64,000 bases of DNA from Microterricola viridarii (GTDB taxonomy: Bacteria; Actinomycetota; Actinomycetes; Actinomycetales; Microbacteriaceae). The stretch spans positions 2,914,001 to 2,978,000 of the forward strand of contig NZ_LT629742.1 of the NCBI RefSeq assembly GCF_900104895.1. Direction: 5' to 3'. A model generated the notes under the pieces. That model was not told the origin of the DNA. It ran no database searches and saw only the letters and a list, made by a program, of their open reading frames with translations. Made by a program: the position numbers and the translations under genes. Shown here piece after piece: positions 7,823 through 15,719 of the stretch (position 1 is the first letter of the stretch; each line of letters begins with the position of its first letter).

Positions 7823-9301
7823 TCACCACATGCCGAGCAGCATCATCCACAGGCTCGAGGACACCGTCCAGATGGTGATGACGACGATGCTCATGATGAA
7901 GCCGACCCGGAACCACTCCGGCACCTTGATGTAGCCGGAGCCGTAGATCACCGCGGCCGGGCCGGAGGCGTAGTGGGTGAGGGCGCCGAACAGGTTGCCG
8001 ATGAAGCCGAAGACGAGGGCGGCGAACAGCGGCGGGGCGCCGGTGCTGATCGCCGCGCCGAGGAACACGGCGTACATCGCCACGATCTGGGCGGTGTTCG
8101 AGGCGAAGAAGTAGTGCGCGTAGAAATAGACCAGGGTGAGGATGGCGAAGGCGACCAGCCAGGGCAGGCCGCCGACGGCACCGGCGACGCTGTCGCCCAC
8201 CCAGGCGATCACGCCGAGCGCCTTGAGCTGGTCGGCCATGCCGATGAGCACCGAGAAGAAGATCAGCGTGCTCCAGGCCGAGGCGTTCTCGGCCATGTCC
8301 TTCCAGGTGATGACGCGCGTGACGAGCAGGATCGCGACGCCGACGAAGGCGGCCGCCGTCGCGTTGATGCCGAGCGTGTTGCCGAGCATCCACATCAGCA
8401 GCAGGAGCACGAAGGTCGCGCTCATCACGATCTCGCCGCGCGACATCCGCCCCATCGTGGCCAGCTCGCGCCTGGCCTGGGCGGGCGCCTCCGGCGTCTT
8501 GGTGATGCTCGGGCCGTACACCTTCGTCATCACCCACGGCACGGCGACGAGGCTGAGCAGCCCGGGCACCAGCGCGGCGAGCGCCCAGTTGCCCCAGGTG
8601 ACGTCGATGCCCAGCGCGATGGCCTCCTTCTGGGCGATCGGGTTGCCCGCCATCGCGGTGATGAACATGGCCGAGGTGATGGCGTTCACCTGGGCGCTGG
8701 TCAGGGCCAGGTAGGAGCCGAGCTTGCGCCGGGACTCGTCACTGTCTGGCGTCGACTCCCGCTCGATGCTGAGCGAGGCGATGATCGGGTAGATGACGCC
8801 GCCGTTGCGGGCCGTGTTCGACGGCGTCGCCGGGGCGAGCACCAGGTCGGTCAGCGCCAGCCCGTAGCTGAGCCCCAGCGCGGAGCGGCCGAGTTTGGTG
8901 ATGAACCAGAGTGCGATGCGGCGCCCCAGGCCGGTCAGCAGGAAGCCCTCCGCGATGAAGAAGGCGGCGACGATCAGCCAGACGGTCGAGTTCGCGAATC
9001 CCACGAGCGCCTCGGTGCCCGGGTCCATGGTGCCGGTGATCATGGCCAAGGCGAGCCCGATCAGGGCGACGGATGGCGTCGGCAGCGGTTGCAGGATGAG
9101 CCCGAGGATGGTGCCGACGAAGATGCCCAGCATGTGCATGCCACGCGGGTCGACGCCCTCCGGCGGCGGAATGAGATAGATCACGACGGTGACGAGGAGG
9201 ATGGCCGCGACCTTGATCGTCATGCTCAGCCAGGCCGGCCGCCGGGTGGCAGGCTCGGCGCCGTTCGCGCCCCCGCCGGATTCTGATCGCGATCGTGCCA
9301 T
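7823..9301 (-). CDS. DASS-family (SLC13-like) dicarboxylate:anion symporter
   Basis: 492-residue membrane protein with about 12 hydrophobic segments. The SNTARNGGVIYPII stretch is the characteristic signature of the CitT / plastid DiT1 branch of the divalent anion:Na+ symporters, and SSNTAQIVAMYAVF near the C-terminus is the second pseudo-repeat hairpin (here FASNTAQ). Expected substrates are malate, succinate, fumarate, 2-oxoglutarate or citrate. Lying convergent to succinate dehydrogenase fits a C4-dicarboxylate role (inference). ATG 9301 is preferred: a TATGCT hexamer at 9372-9377 would give a leader of about 65 nt, and GGTGGGGACAAC lies before the ATG. Upstream in-frame starts would fall inside that promoter. 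Confidence 0.85.
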   Translation of the reverse strand: MARSRSESGGGANGAEPATRRPAWLSMTIKVAAILLVTVVIYLIPPPEGVDPRGMHMLGIFVGTILGLILQPLPTPSVALIGLALAMITGTMDPGTEALVGFANSTVWLIVAAFFIAEGFLLTGLGRRIALWFITKLGRSALGLSYGLALTDLVLAPATPSNTARNGGVIYPIIASLSIERESTPDSDESRRKLGSYLALTSAQVNAITSAMFITAMAGNPIAQKEAIALGIDVTWGNWALAALVPGLLSLVAVPWVMTKVYGPSITKTPEAPAQARRELATMGRMSRGEIVMSATFVLLLLMWMLGNTLGINATAAAFVGVAILLVTRVITWKDMAENASAWSTLIFFSVLIGMADQLKALGVIAWVGDSVAGAVGGLPWLVAFAILTLVYFYAHYFFASNTAQIVAMYAVFLGAAISTGAPPLFAALVFGFIGNLFGALTHYASGPAAVIYGSGYIKVPEWFRVGFIMSIVVITIWTVSSSLWMMLLGMW

Positions 9302-9479
9302 CGTTGTCCCCACCCGCTCGGTGAAACCCCGTTCGACGAGCCTGCCGCGCTGAAGGCTCCGTGTGCGGAACAGCATAGCGACGGTGCGCCCCATGCCGTC
9401 AAGGGCGGCGGGCGACTCGTTCCGAGAACGCTGCGCCCCGACGGGTGCGGTTCCGGCATCGGCGTGTCAGGATGAGGGC

Positions 9480-9920
9480 ATGGCCAGAGATGAAGCCCCG
9501 ATCATCGCCCTCTCCCCCGCGGAATCCTGGGAGCTGCTGCTCGGCGCGAGCCTGGGCCGGCTGGCGCTGACCGTCGGCGGCGTGCTCGACATCTACCCCG
9601 TCAACTACATCGCCCACGACGATGTGCTCACCATCCGCACCTCCGAGGGCACGAAGCTGCTCGAGCTCACGATCAACCCGAACGTCGCCTTCGAGATCGA
9701 CGGCGTCGGCAGTGAGGAGGGCTGGAGCGTGGTCGTCAAGGGCACCGCGCGCATCCTGCAGACGGAGGCCGAGATCGCCGGCGCCGAGCAGCTGGAGCTC
9801 CAACCGCTCGTGCCCACCGAGAAGCACGTGTGGGTGCGCATCGTTCCGAGCGAGATCAGCGGGCGGCGCTTCCGGCTCGGCCCGGCGCCCGACGACACGC
9901 GCAGCTTCACCAACGTCTAG
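9480..9920 (+). CDS. Pyridoxamine 5'-phosphate oxidase-like flavin-binding protein
   Basis: 146-residue cytosolic protein with the split-barrel flavin fold. ESWELLLGASLGRLALTVGGVLDIYPVNYIAHDDVLTIRT is the first half of the PF12900-type (NimA-like) domain, and WSVVVKGTARIL the second. Proteins of this group bind FMN, F420 or heme; the substrate is not identifiable. ATG 9480 is preceded by AGGATGAGGGC. It runs in the same direction as the flavin reductase gene about 80 bp downstream, suggesting a small flavin-related cluster without proof of a shared message. Confidence 0.8.
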   Translation: MARDEAPIIALSPAESWELLLGASLGRLALTVGGVLDIYPVNYIAHDDVLTIRTSEGTKLLELTINPNVAFEIDGVGSEEGWSVVVKGTARILQTEAEIAGAEQLELQPLVPTEKHVWVRIVPSEISGRRFRLGPAPDDTRSFTNV

Positions 9921-9998
9921 GCGGCGGGCGTCTCCTCCGGCTGCGCCCTGCCGCCGGACGGCCTTCCTGCCGCAGCGCACTCCTGCTTGACTGGGCGC

Positions 9999-10607
9999 AT
10001 GCCGACGCACTTCTATCGCCCCGCCGAGGGGCACCGCCTGCCGCACGACCCGTTCAACGCCATCGTCGCGCCGCGCCCGATCGGCTGGATCGGCACGCTC
10101 TCCACCGCGGGCGTGCGCAACCTCGCGCCGTACAGCTTCTTCAACGCGCTCTCCTACACGCCGCCGCTGGTCGGCTTCTCCAGCACCTCCCGCAAGCACA
10201 GCGCCCGGAACGCGGAGGAGACGGGCGAGTTCACCTGGAACCTGGTCACCCGGGAGCTGGCCGAGCAGATGAACGCCAGCTCGCTGACGGCGGACGTCGA
10301 CGAGTTCGCCGCGGCGGGGCTGGCGGCGGCGGCATCCGTCGAGATCGCGGCGCCCCGGGTGGCCGCCTCCCCGGTCAGCTTCGAGTGCCGGGTCGCCGAC
10401 ATCGTGCCGCTGCGCGGTGCGGACGGCCGGGCCTCCCGCGGGGTGTTCACCATCGGCGAGGTGGTCGCCGTGCACATCGACGAGGCGCTGCTCCAGGACG
10501 GCGTCTACCAGACGGCGCTCGCCCACCCGGTGATGCGCGGCGGCGGGCCGAGCGCGTACTTCGAGGCGCTCGCGGAGGGCCGTTTCGACCTGGTGCGGCC
10601 GGCCTAG
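9999..10607 (+). CDS. Flavin reductase-like domain protein (DIM6/NTAB family)
   Basis: 202-residue cytosolic split-barrel protein. HDPFNAIVAPRPIGWIGTLS, NLAPYSFFNALSYTPPLVGFSS and the downstream GEVVAVHIDEALL fit the FMN-binding flavin-reductase-like domain (PF01613) in the subgroup with the APRPIGWI motif. Such proteins reduce FMN for partner monooxygenases or act on unknown substrates. ATG 9999 is chosen; an in-frame TTG at 9987 is possible. No strong ribosome site is visible; TTGACT ends 6 nt upstream and might be a leaderless -10. Confidence 0.8.
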   Translation: MPTHFYRPAEGHRLPHDPFNAIVAPRPIGWIGTLSTAGVRNLAPYSFFNALSYTPPLVGFSSTSRKHSARNAEETGEFTWNLVTRELAEQMNASSLTADVDEFAAAGLAAAASVEIAAPRVAASPVSFECRVADIVPLRGADGRASRGVFTIGEVVAVHIDEALLQDGVYQTALAHPVMRGGGPSAYFEALAEGRFDLVRPA

Positions 10608-10652
10608 GGGCGCCGCACCTGGCCTCCGCGGGCGCCGCGCGCTCGCGGCACT

Positions 10653-10710
10653 CGAAAAGTCTCGCGGCCCCCGACATACCGGGTGCCACGAGACTTTTCG
10701 GGGGCCGCGA
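10653..10710. repeat. Interlocked pair of perfect inverted repeats (pseudoknot topology)
   Basis: Arm A, CGAAAAGTCTCG (10653-10664), pairs with CGAGACTTTTCG (10689-10700). Arm B, TCGCGGCCCCCGA (10662-10674), pairs with TCGGGGGCCGCGA (10698-10710). The order is A1-B1-A2-B2 with 3-nt overlaps, so in one strand the two stems compete or form an H-type pseudoknot. It lies between the convergent flavin reductase and CPBP genes, where either stem could serve as terminator. Confidence 0.8.
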
Positions 10711-10767
10711 CGGCCGAAACCGGAGCGGAGCGCGCTCGCCGGGACCGCGACCAACGCCCTGGCCGGG

Positions 10768-11613
10768 CTAGCCGCCGAACCACTCCGGGTTGTGCGCGTA
10801 GACGATGACGAGGAACACCACCAGGTCGAAGAGGAGGTGCACCGTCACCACGTAGCTGAGCGAGCGCGTCATCCGGAAGATGGCGCCCTGCACCAGCGCG
10901 AACGGGATCGTCAGCAGCGGGCCCCAGCTCTGGTAGCCGAGCTCCCAGAGGAACGACACGAACACCACTGCCTGCAGCCCGTTCGCCAGCCACACCGGGA
11001 AGTGCCGGCAGAGCAGGGTGAACACGGTGCAGATGAAGAACAGCTCGTCCCAGATGCCGACGGCGTTCACCCCGATGAACAGGCGGATGACGGCATCCGG
11101 CTCGTGCACGGCCGGCCAGTTCTGGTAGCTGCCGCTGGAGATGAAGTAGACCGGCAGCAGCACGATCGCCATCACGACGACGGCGCCGAGGTAGATCCAC
11201 TGGGCGCGCGTCCAGCGCCCGCTCCCCCGCCACGGGAAGCGGATGACGCGTTCCCGGTAGGCGAAGCGCTGCACCAGGTAGGGCACCGCGACGGCCGAGC
11301 CGAGCACCACCGCGAACAGCGCCATGTTCGGGTAGTCGATGTTGGCCTCGAGCGAGATGGTGCTGATGATCACGAGGCCGAGCGCGATCAGCAGCAGGTC
11401 ACGGAACAGGGTGCGGTCGACGATCCAGGCGGACGCGACCCCGAGCAGCAGCACGGTGTAACCGGCGAGCGGGATCTGCACGCCGAACAGCAGCACCGCC
11501 GAGCCGCAGACCAGGGCGGCAGGCAGCAGCTTCCAGCTCAGCGCGGGCAGGGCGCTGGCGGCCGAAGGCGACGGGGCGACGGATGCGGGCTGCACGCGTT
11601 CAGCATGCCACAT
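10768..11613 (-). CDS. Probable CPBP-family membrane protein (variant active-site motif)
   Basis: 281-residue protein with about 8 predicted membrane segments. The CPBP/Abi fold is suggested by GIWDELFFICTVF (in place of the canonical EExxxR motif), a following LWELGYQSWGPLL helix and the late YVVTVHLLFDLVVF histidine helix. Canonical family members are intramembrane endopeptidases of the CAAX-processing class. The Glu-Glu pair reads Asp-Glu here and the Arg is absent, so protease activity is uncertain. The start is taken as ATG 11613; GTG 11652 is possible. It is divergent from the M4 metalloprotease, 67 bp away. Confidence 0.65.
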   Translation of the reverse strand: MWHAERVQPASVAPSPSAASALPALSWKLLPAALVCGSAVLLFGVQIPLAGYTVLLLGVASAWIVDRTLFRDLLLIALGLVIISTISLEANIDYPNMALFAVVLGSAVAVPYLVQRFAYRERVIRFPWRGSGRWTRAQWIYLGAVVVMAIVLLPVYFISSGSYQNWPAVHEPDAVIRLFIGVNAVGIWDELFFICTVFTLLCRHFPVWLANGLQAVVFVSFLWELGYQSWGPLLTIPFALVQGAIFRMTRSLSYVVTVHLLFDLVVFLVIVYAHNPEWFGG

Positions 11614-11668
11614 GCCCGTTGGCCGGCACAGGACGCCGACGACACTGGCCACCGTCCGACGCCCGGCC

Positions 11669-11674
11669 TATGCT
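11669..11674 (+). promoter_or_regulatory. Candidate -10 (TATGCT) for the protealysin-like gene
   Basis: TATGCT is followed by 6 nt and ATG 11681. The same hexamer and spacing precede the lipoprotein gene at 36826. Confidence 0.5.
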
Positions 11675-11680
11675 CGGCGC

Positions 11681-12838
11681 ATGGCGCAGCAACCGCATCG
11701 ACATGACCCGCATCGGCACGAACAGCATCGGTGCCTCATCGTCCCGCCCTATCTGCTCGAGGCGGTCGCCCGGGCGGAGGCCGGGCGCTTCGCCACCGCG
11801 GCCCGGGCCGCCCGGGCCTCGCTCGAACACGACCGGCCGCTGCGGGCCGCACGCGCGAAGACAGCGCCGCGCCGCACGGCCGCCGCACCCGACGTCGCTG
11901 CACCCGATTCCGCCGCGCGCGCACGCGGGCTGCCGGGCCCGCCCACGCCGGGAGCGCCCCGTCGCCTGATCGCCGACGCGCGCGGGGTCGAGACCCTGCC
12001 CGGCGAGACCGTGCGCACGGAGGGAGACCCTCCCAGCTCCGACCAGAGCACCGACCAGGCCTACGACGGGCTCGGCAGCGGCTACGCGTTGTTCTGGCAG
12101 GCGTACGGCCGCGATTCGATCGACGGCGCGAACATGCCGCTCGAGGCCACGGTGCACTACGGCACCGCCTACGACAACGCGTTCTGGAACGGCAGCCGCA
12201 TGGTCTTCGGGGACGGCGACGGTGAGGTCTTCCGGGGATTCACCGGCTCGCTCAGCGTGATCGGCCACGAACTGGCGCACGGCGTCACAGAGCGCACCGC
12301 TGGGCTGGCCTACCAGGGGCAATCGGGCGCCCTGAACGAGCACATCTCCGACGTCTTCGGCGCGCTCACCGAACAGCACAGCAGCGATCAGGGTGCGGGC
12401 CAGGCCAGTTGGTTGATCGGAGCCGAGATCTTCACGCCGGCTGTGCAGGGGAGGGCGCTGCGCGACATGCACAACCCCGGCACCGCCTACGACGACGACG
12501 TGCTCGGCAGCGACCCACAGCCGGCCCACATGCGCGGCTACATCACGACCCTCGAGGACAACGGCGGGGTGCACCTGAACTCCGGCATCCCCAACCGGGC
12601 GTTCACCCTGGCCGCCCTCGCGATCGGCGGCGCGGCCTGGAACGGTGCAGGGCTCATCTGGTACCGGGCGCTCACGAGCGGCGGCATCGAGCCGGATGCC
12701 GGCTTCGAGCGCTTCGCCCGCGCCACCCTCGACGCGGCGGCCGGGCTGTTCGGGCCGGGCTCGGCCGAACAGCGGGCGGTGCGCGCAGGCTGGATCGAGG
12801 TCGGCGTGCTGACCGCAACGGAAGGAGCAGGACGGTGA
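11681..12838 (+). CDS. Protealysin-like M4 family zinc metalloprotease
   Basis: 385 residues with thermolysin-type catalytic centre: HELAH (196-200) with the third zinc ligand E220 in ALNEHISD, and H298 in DNGGVHLNSGI at the transition-state position. There is no signal peptide; instead a short N-terminal propeptide has the CLIVPPYLLEAVA motif typical of protealysins, the cytosolic M4 subgroup with short precursors. A Pro/Ala-rich linker (about residues 50-95) separates propeptide and catalytic domain. The stop overlaps the GTG of the emfourin gene (GTGA), giving an enzyme-inhibitor operon. ATG 11681 is favoured by the TATGCT hexamer 6 nt before it. In other bacteria protealysins are implicated in invasion and bacteriocin-like interactions; the role here is unknown. 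Confidence 0.93.
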   Translation: MAQQPHRHDPHRHEQHRCLIVPPYLLEAVARAEAGRFATAARAARASLEHDRPLRAARAKTAPRRTAAAPDVAAPDSAARARGLPGPPTPGAPRRLIADARGVETLPGETVRTEGDPPSSDQSTDQAYDGLGSGYALFWQAYGRDSIDGANMPLEATVHYGTAYDNAFWNGSRMVFGDGDGEVFRGFTGSLSVIGHELAHGVTERTAGLAYQGQSGALNEHISDVFGALTEQHSSDQGAGQASWLIGAEIFTPAVQGRALRDMHNPGTAYDDDVLGSDPQPAHMRGYITTLEDNGGVHLNSGIPNRAFTLAALAIGGAAWNGAGLIWYRALTSGGIEPDAGFERFARATLDAAAGLFGPGSAEQRAVRAGWIEVGVLTATEGAGR

Positions 12839-13134
12839 TCGTGGTGATCTCGCGCAGCGGGGGCTTCGCCGGCATCCGGCTGACCTGGCAGCTACGACTC
12901 GATGACAGGCCGGACGCCTCCGACTGGTTGGCGCTGATCGCCGAACTGCCGTGGACCGAGATCACCGCGCGCGCACCGGAACCCGACCGCTACGTGTACA
13001 CGATCCGCTGCGCCGACCAGACGGCCACCCTCAGCGAACCGCAACTCGAGGGCCCGTGGCGCGAGCTCGTCACCCGCGTGCAGCGGGAAGTGCCTCCGTC
13101 GCCGACCCGGCGGCAGCCCGGCGCTGCACACTGA
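12835..13134 (+). CDS. Emfourin-type protealysin inhibitor
   Basis: 99-residue cytosolic protein. Its N-terminus IVVISRSGGFAGIRLTW matches the conserved RSGGFAG loop of emfourins, small proteins encoded beside protealysins that insert a loop into the M4 active site. The GTG start at 12835 overlaps the protease stop by 4 nt and AAGGAGCAGGAC precedes it, implying translational coupling so inhibitor is made with enzyme. The last 65 bp overlap the 3' end of the convergent lysoplasmalogenase gene, which is unusual. Family assignment is by motif plus neighbour. Confidence 0.85.
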   Translation: MIVVISRSGGFAGIRLTWQLRLDDRPDASDWLALIAELPWTEITARAPEPDRYVYTIRCADQTATLSEPQLEGPWRELVTRVQREVPPSPTRRQPGAAH

Positions 13135-13807
13135 CGACGCCCCAGGCGATCAGCCCCTGGCCCGCCAGGTAGGTGACCATGATCAGGAAGCCGGACTGCC
13201 AGAGGTCGAGGGTGGCCAGGAACTTGTTGCTGCCGAGCAGGGTGTCCGAGACGAGGAACAGCGCGCCGCCGCAGGCAATAGCCAGGGTGCCCCGGCTCGC
13301 CGCGGCCGCCATCGCCCCGAGCACCAGGCCGTACAGCGCGACGGGAATCAGCAGGCTGCCGAGGGAGGGGCCGAGCAGCGCGACGAAGGCGAGCCACCAG
13401 AGCAGGTAGACCAGCGCCCAGGCGCGCGGCCGGGCGTAGCCGAGGCCGCGCACGAACAGCAGCAGGTAGGCGACGTGGGCGAGCAGGAAGAAGCTGAGCC
13501 CGAGCACGAAGAAGAAGTCGTTCGCGTAGAGCGGGGTGATGTCGCCCAGCCAGGACAGCGTGATCGCGGCGAGCAGCAGCGCCGTGGCGGTGGAGCGCCG
13601 GGCCGGCGTCGCGGCAATGACGGCTAACACGAGCGCCGGCATCAGCAGCCACTTCGAGAAGTTCGCCGCGGCGCCGAGATGCAGGAACTGGAAAACCAGA
13701 TGCAGTGCCGAGAGCACCAGGAACGGTGCGAAGGCGGGCAGCGGCTTCAACAGGCTCGTCACCGCGGGGGCGAACGCGTGCGTGTTGCTCGGCGACATCG
13801 ACGTCAT
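13070..13807 (-). CDS. YhhN/TMEM86-family membrane protein (putative lysoplasmalogenase)
   Basis: 245 residues, about 8 hydrophobic segments. The pattern FSKWLLMPALVLA, LSWLGDITPL and FLVSDTLLGSNKF carries the conserved Lys and Asp residues of the YhhN family; eukaryotic and Legionella members hydrolyse the vinyl ether of lysoplasmalogens. In bacteria lacking plasmalogens the substrate is unclear. The start is ATG 13807; CAGGAT lies 6 nt upstream. The C-terminal 22 codons overlap the convergent emfourin gene, so its stop lies inside that gene. It lies 35 bp downstream of apt, so an apt-yhhN operon is likely. Confidence 0.8.
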   Translation of the reverse strand: MTSMSPSNTHAFAPAVTSLLKPLPAFAPFLVLSALHLVFQFLHLGAAANFSKWLLMPALVLAVIAATPARRSTATALLLAAITLSWLGDITPLYANDFFFVLGLSFFLLAHVAYLLLFVRGLGYARPRAWALVYLLWWLAFVALLGPSLGSLLIPVALYGLVLGAMAAAASRGTLAIACGGALFLVSDTLLGSNKFLATLDLWQSGFLIMVTYLAGQGLIAWGVVSVQRRAAAGSATEALPAARG

Positions 13808-13842
13808 CTGGTCATCCTGCCCGAAGTGAGCCGCCGACCGCG

Positions 13843-14394
13843 TCATTCGGCGAGCAAAACCTGGGTGTCGTAGCCGGCGAGCTGCTCGCGGCCGTCCAGC
13901 TCGGCCAGCTCGAACAGCACGCCGATGCCGGCGACCGCGTAGCCGGCCCGCTCGATCAGGCGGGCGGCGGCGCTCAGGGTACCGCCGGTGGCGAGGATGT
14001 CGTCGAGCACCAGCACGCGGGCGCCGGGCGCCAGCTGGTTCGGCTCGAGCTCGAGTGTCGCCGTGCCGTACTCGAGATCGTAGCTCTCGGCGATCACCTC
14101 GCCGGGCAGCTTGCCCGCCTTGCGCACGACGAGCAGTCCGGTCCCGGTGGCGTAGGCGGCGGCCGCGGCGAGCACGAAGCCGCGCGCCTCGACTCCGGCG
14201 ACGGCGTCGAAGCGGCCGGCGAAGCGCGCCACCAGCTCGTCGACGATGACCTTGAACGCGGGCCCATCGGCGAACACCGGTGCCACATCGCGGAACAGGA
14301 TCCCCGGCTTCGGGAAGTCCGGGATCTCGGTGAGCAGGCGCTTGAGCTCGTCGGAGGCGGAGGGGGTGGCGTGGGCAGCGGGTTCGAAAGTCAC
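13843..14394 (-). CDS. apt: Adenine phosphoribosyltransferase
   Basis: 183 residues, normal length. Converts adenine plus PRPP to AMP. DFPKPGILFRDVAPVF is the conserved APRT N-terminal loop, EARGFVLAAAAAY follows, and VLVLDDILATGGTL is the PRPP-binding signature. The start is GTG 14394. A TAGCGT hexamer ends 6 nt before it while the apparent AAGGGG would be too close to act as a ribosome site, so a leaderless message is the better reading. The neighbouring yhhN gene probably shares the transcript. Confidence 0.95.
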   Translation of the reverse strand: MTFEPAAHATPSASDELKRLLTEIPDFPKPGILFRDVAPVFADGPAFKVIVDELVARFAGRFDAVAGVEARGFVLAAAAAYATGTGLLVVRKAGKLPGEVIAESYDLEYGTATLELEPNQLAPGARVLVLDDILATGGTLSAAARLIERAGYAVAGIGVLFELAELDGREQLAGYDTQVLLAE

Positions 14395-14400
14395 CCCTTA

Positions 14401-14406
14401 ACGCTA
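14401..14406 (-). promoter_or_regulatory. Candidate -10 (TAGCGT) for apt
   Basis: TAGCGT is 6 nt before GTG 14394; the spacing fits leaderless transcription. Confidence 0.5.
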
Positions 14407-14500
14407 GACGACGGATGCCGCGCCGTGAGACGGATGCCGCGGCATCCGACACGTGCGCCGCGGCGCCCAGCCGGCGCGCCGCCGTGCTTTACTGACCGGC

Positions 14501-15628
14501 ATGAACCCCGCGTCGATCGACTACCGCCCGCTCACCGAGCCGGTGGCCCCGGGCGCCGTCACCGCCTTTCGGAGTTGGGCCCGTTCGACACGGCAGCCCT
14601 GGCTGCGCGCATCCGACGCCTCGCAGGCTGCCGTCGTGATCTTCACCGTGCTCGCCGGGGTCATCGCCGTCGCCGTCGTGACGACGGCTGTGTCGATCAT
14701 GCTGGTGGCGGCCGCGGCCCTCGGCTGGGCCGTTCTGTTCGTCGCCGTGCCGGTGTTGCTGCTGCTCGGGGCGGGCATGCTGCTGGCGGTGTTCCTCGTG
14801 CGGCGCGCGGCGCCGTTCGGCGGCTGGGAGCAGCGGTACCGGCTCTTCCACTTCGCGCGGGCCAACGGCATGGAGTGGTACCCGCAGATCGCGGACCCCG
14901 GCTACCCCGGCCTCCTCTTCGACCGCGGCTCTGCGCGCGCCGCCTACGCCGGGGCGCGGGCCAGCAGCGGGCGGGCACTCGACATCGGCAACTACACGTA
15001 CACGACCGGTTCGGGCGATGACCGCACCGTGCACCGGTGGGGGTTCCTGGCGCTCCGGCTGGACCGGCGGATCCCGCACTGCGTCGTCGACGCGCGGGCC
15101 AACAACGCGCTCTTCGGCGCCTCGAACCTCGGGTCCTTCGCCCGGGGGCAGGTGCTTCGGCTCGAGGGCGACTTCAACGAACACTTCACGCTCTACTGCC
15201 CGCGCGGCTACGAGGCCGACGCGCTGTACATCTTCACGCCGGACCTGATGGCACTGCTGATCGACCACAGCAGCGCCTTCGACGTCGAGATCGTCGACGA
15301 CTGGATGTTCGTCTACTCGCCCACCCCGTGGAACACGCTGGACCCGGCCGACTGGGCGCGGCTGTTCGCCATCGCAGACACCGTGGGACGCAAGGCCGTG
15401 TCGCAGACCGAGCGCTACCGCGACGCGCGCGGCGCGGCACTGCCCGCGCCGCCCTCCTCCCCCGCGGCGGGGAGCGCCGACGACGTAGTCGGCCCCGGGG
15501 GGCGGCGCCTCGCCCCGCGACTCCCGGTCGCGGCGATCGTTGCCGTCGTCGCGCTGTTCGTGCTGCCGCTGCTGGCCATCGCGGCGCTGGGGCTGGCCAG
15601 CTCCTGGACGACGTCGGTCCTGCCCTGA
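14501..15628 (+). CDS. Membrane protein of unknown function
   Basis: 375 residues, family not recognised. Two adjacent hydrophobic segments (about residues 43-65 and 68-95) are followed by a soluble central domain of about 210 residues rich in aromatic residues, for example WEQRYRLFHFARANGMEWYP and RGYEADALYIFTPDLMALL. A Pro/Ala/Ser linker and one C-terminal hydrophobic helix (about 345-370) follow. The central domain would face the cytosol or outside between anchors. ATG 14501 is preceded by TTTACT at 7 nt, possibly leaderless. It is monocistronic, divergent from apt and convergent with the FKBP gene. No function is proposed. Confidence 0.8.
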   Translation: MNPASIDYRPLTEPVAPGAVTAFRSWARSTRQPWLRASDASQAAVVIFTVLAGVIAVAVVTTAVSIMLVAAAALGWAVLFVAVPVLLLLGAGMLLAVFLVRRAAPFGGWEQRYRLFHFARANGMEWYPQIADPGYPGLLFDRGSARAAYAGARASSGRALDIGNYTYTTGSGDDRTVHRWGFLALRLDRRIPHCVVDARANNALFGASNLGSFARGQVLRLEGDFNEHFTLYCPRGYEADALYIFTPDLMALLIDHSSAFDVEIVDDWMFVYSPTPWNTLDPADWARLFAIADTVGRKAVSQTERYRDARGAALPAPPSSPAAGSADDVVGPGGRRLAPRLPVAAIVAVVALFVLPLLAIAALGLASSWTTSVLP

Positions 15629-15661
15629 CGGATGCAGCGGCATCCGCGCCCGCGCACACAG

Positions 15662-15700
15662 ACAGGCCCCGCGCACACACGAGGTGGGCGCGGGGCCTGT
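15662..15700. terminator. Bidirectional terminator hairpin
   Basis: ACAGGCCCCGCGC (15662-15674) pairs perfectly with GCGCGGGGCCTGT (15688-15700) across 13 nt. It lies between the convergent membrane-protein and FKBP genes. Confidence 0.75.
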
Positions 15701-15719
15701 GCAGTGCGGGCGGTGCCGT

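Noticed and set aside
14441-14447. GGATGCC as a Chi or KOPS-type polar motif
   Set aside because: The two orientations are about equally frequent in the window, without strand bias.
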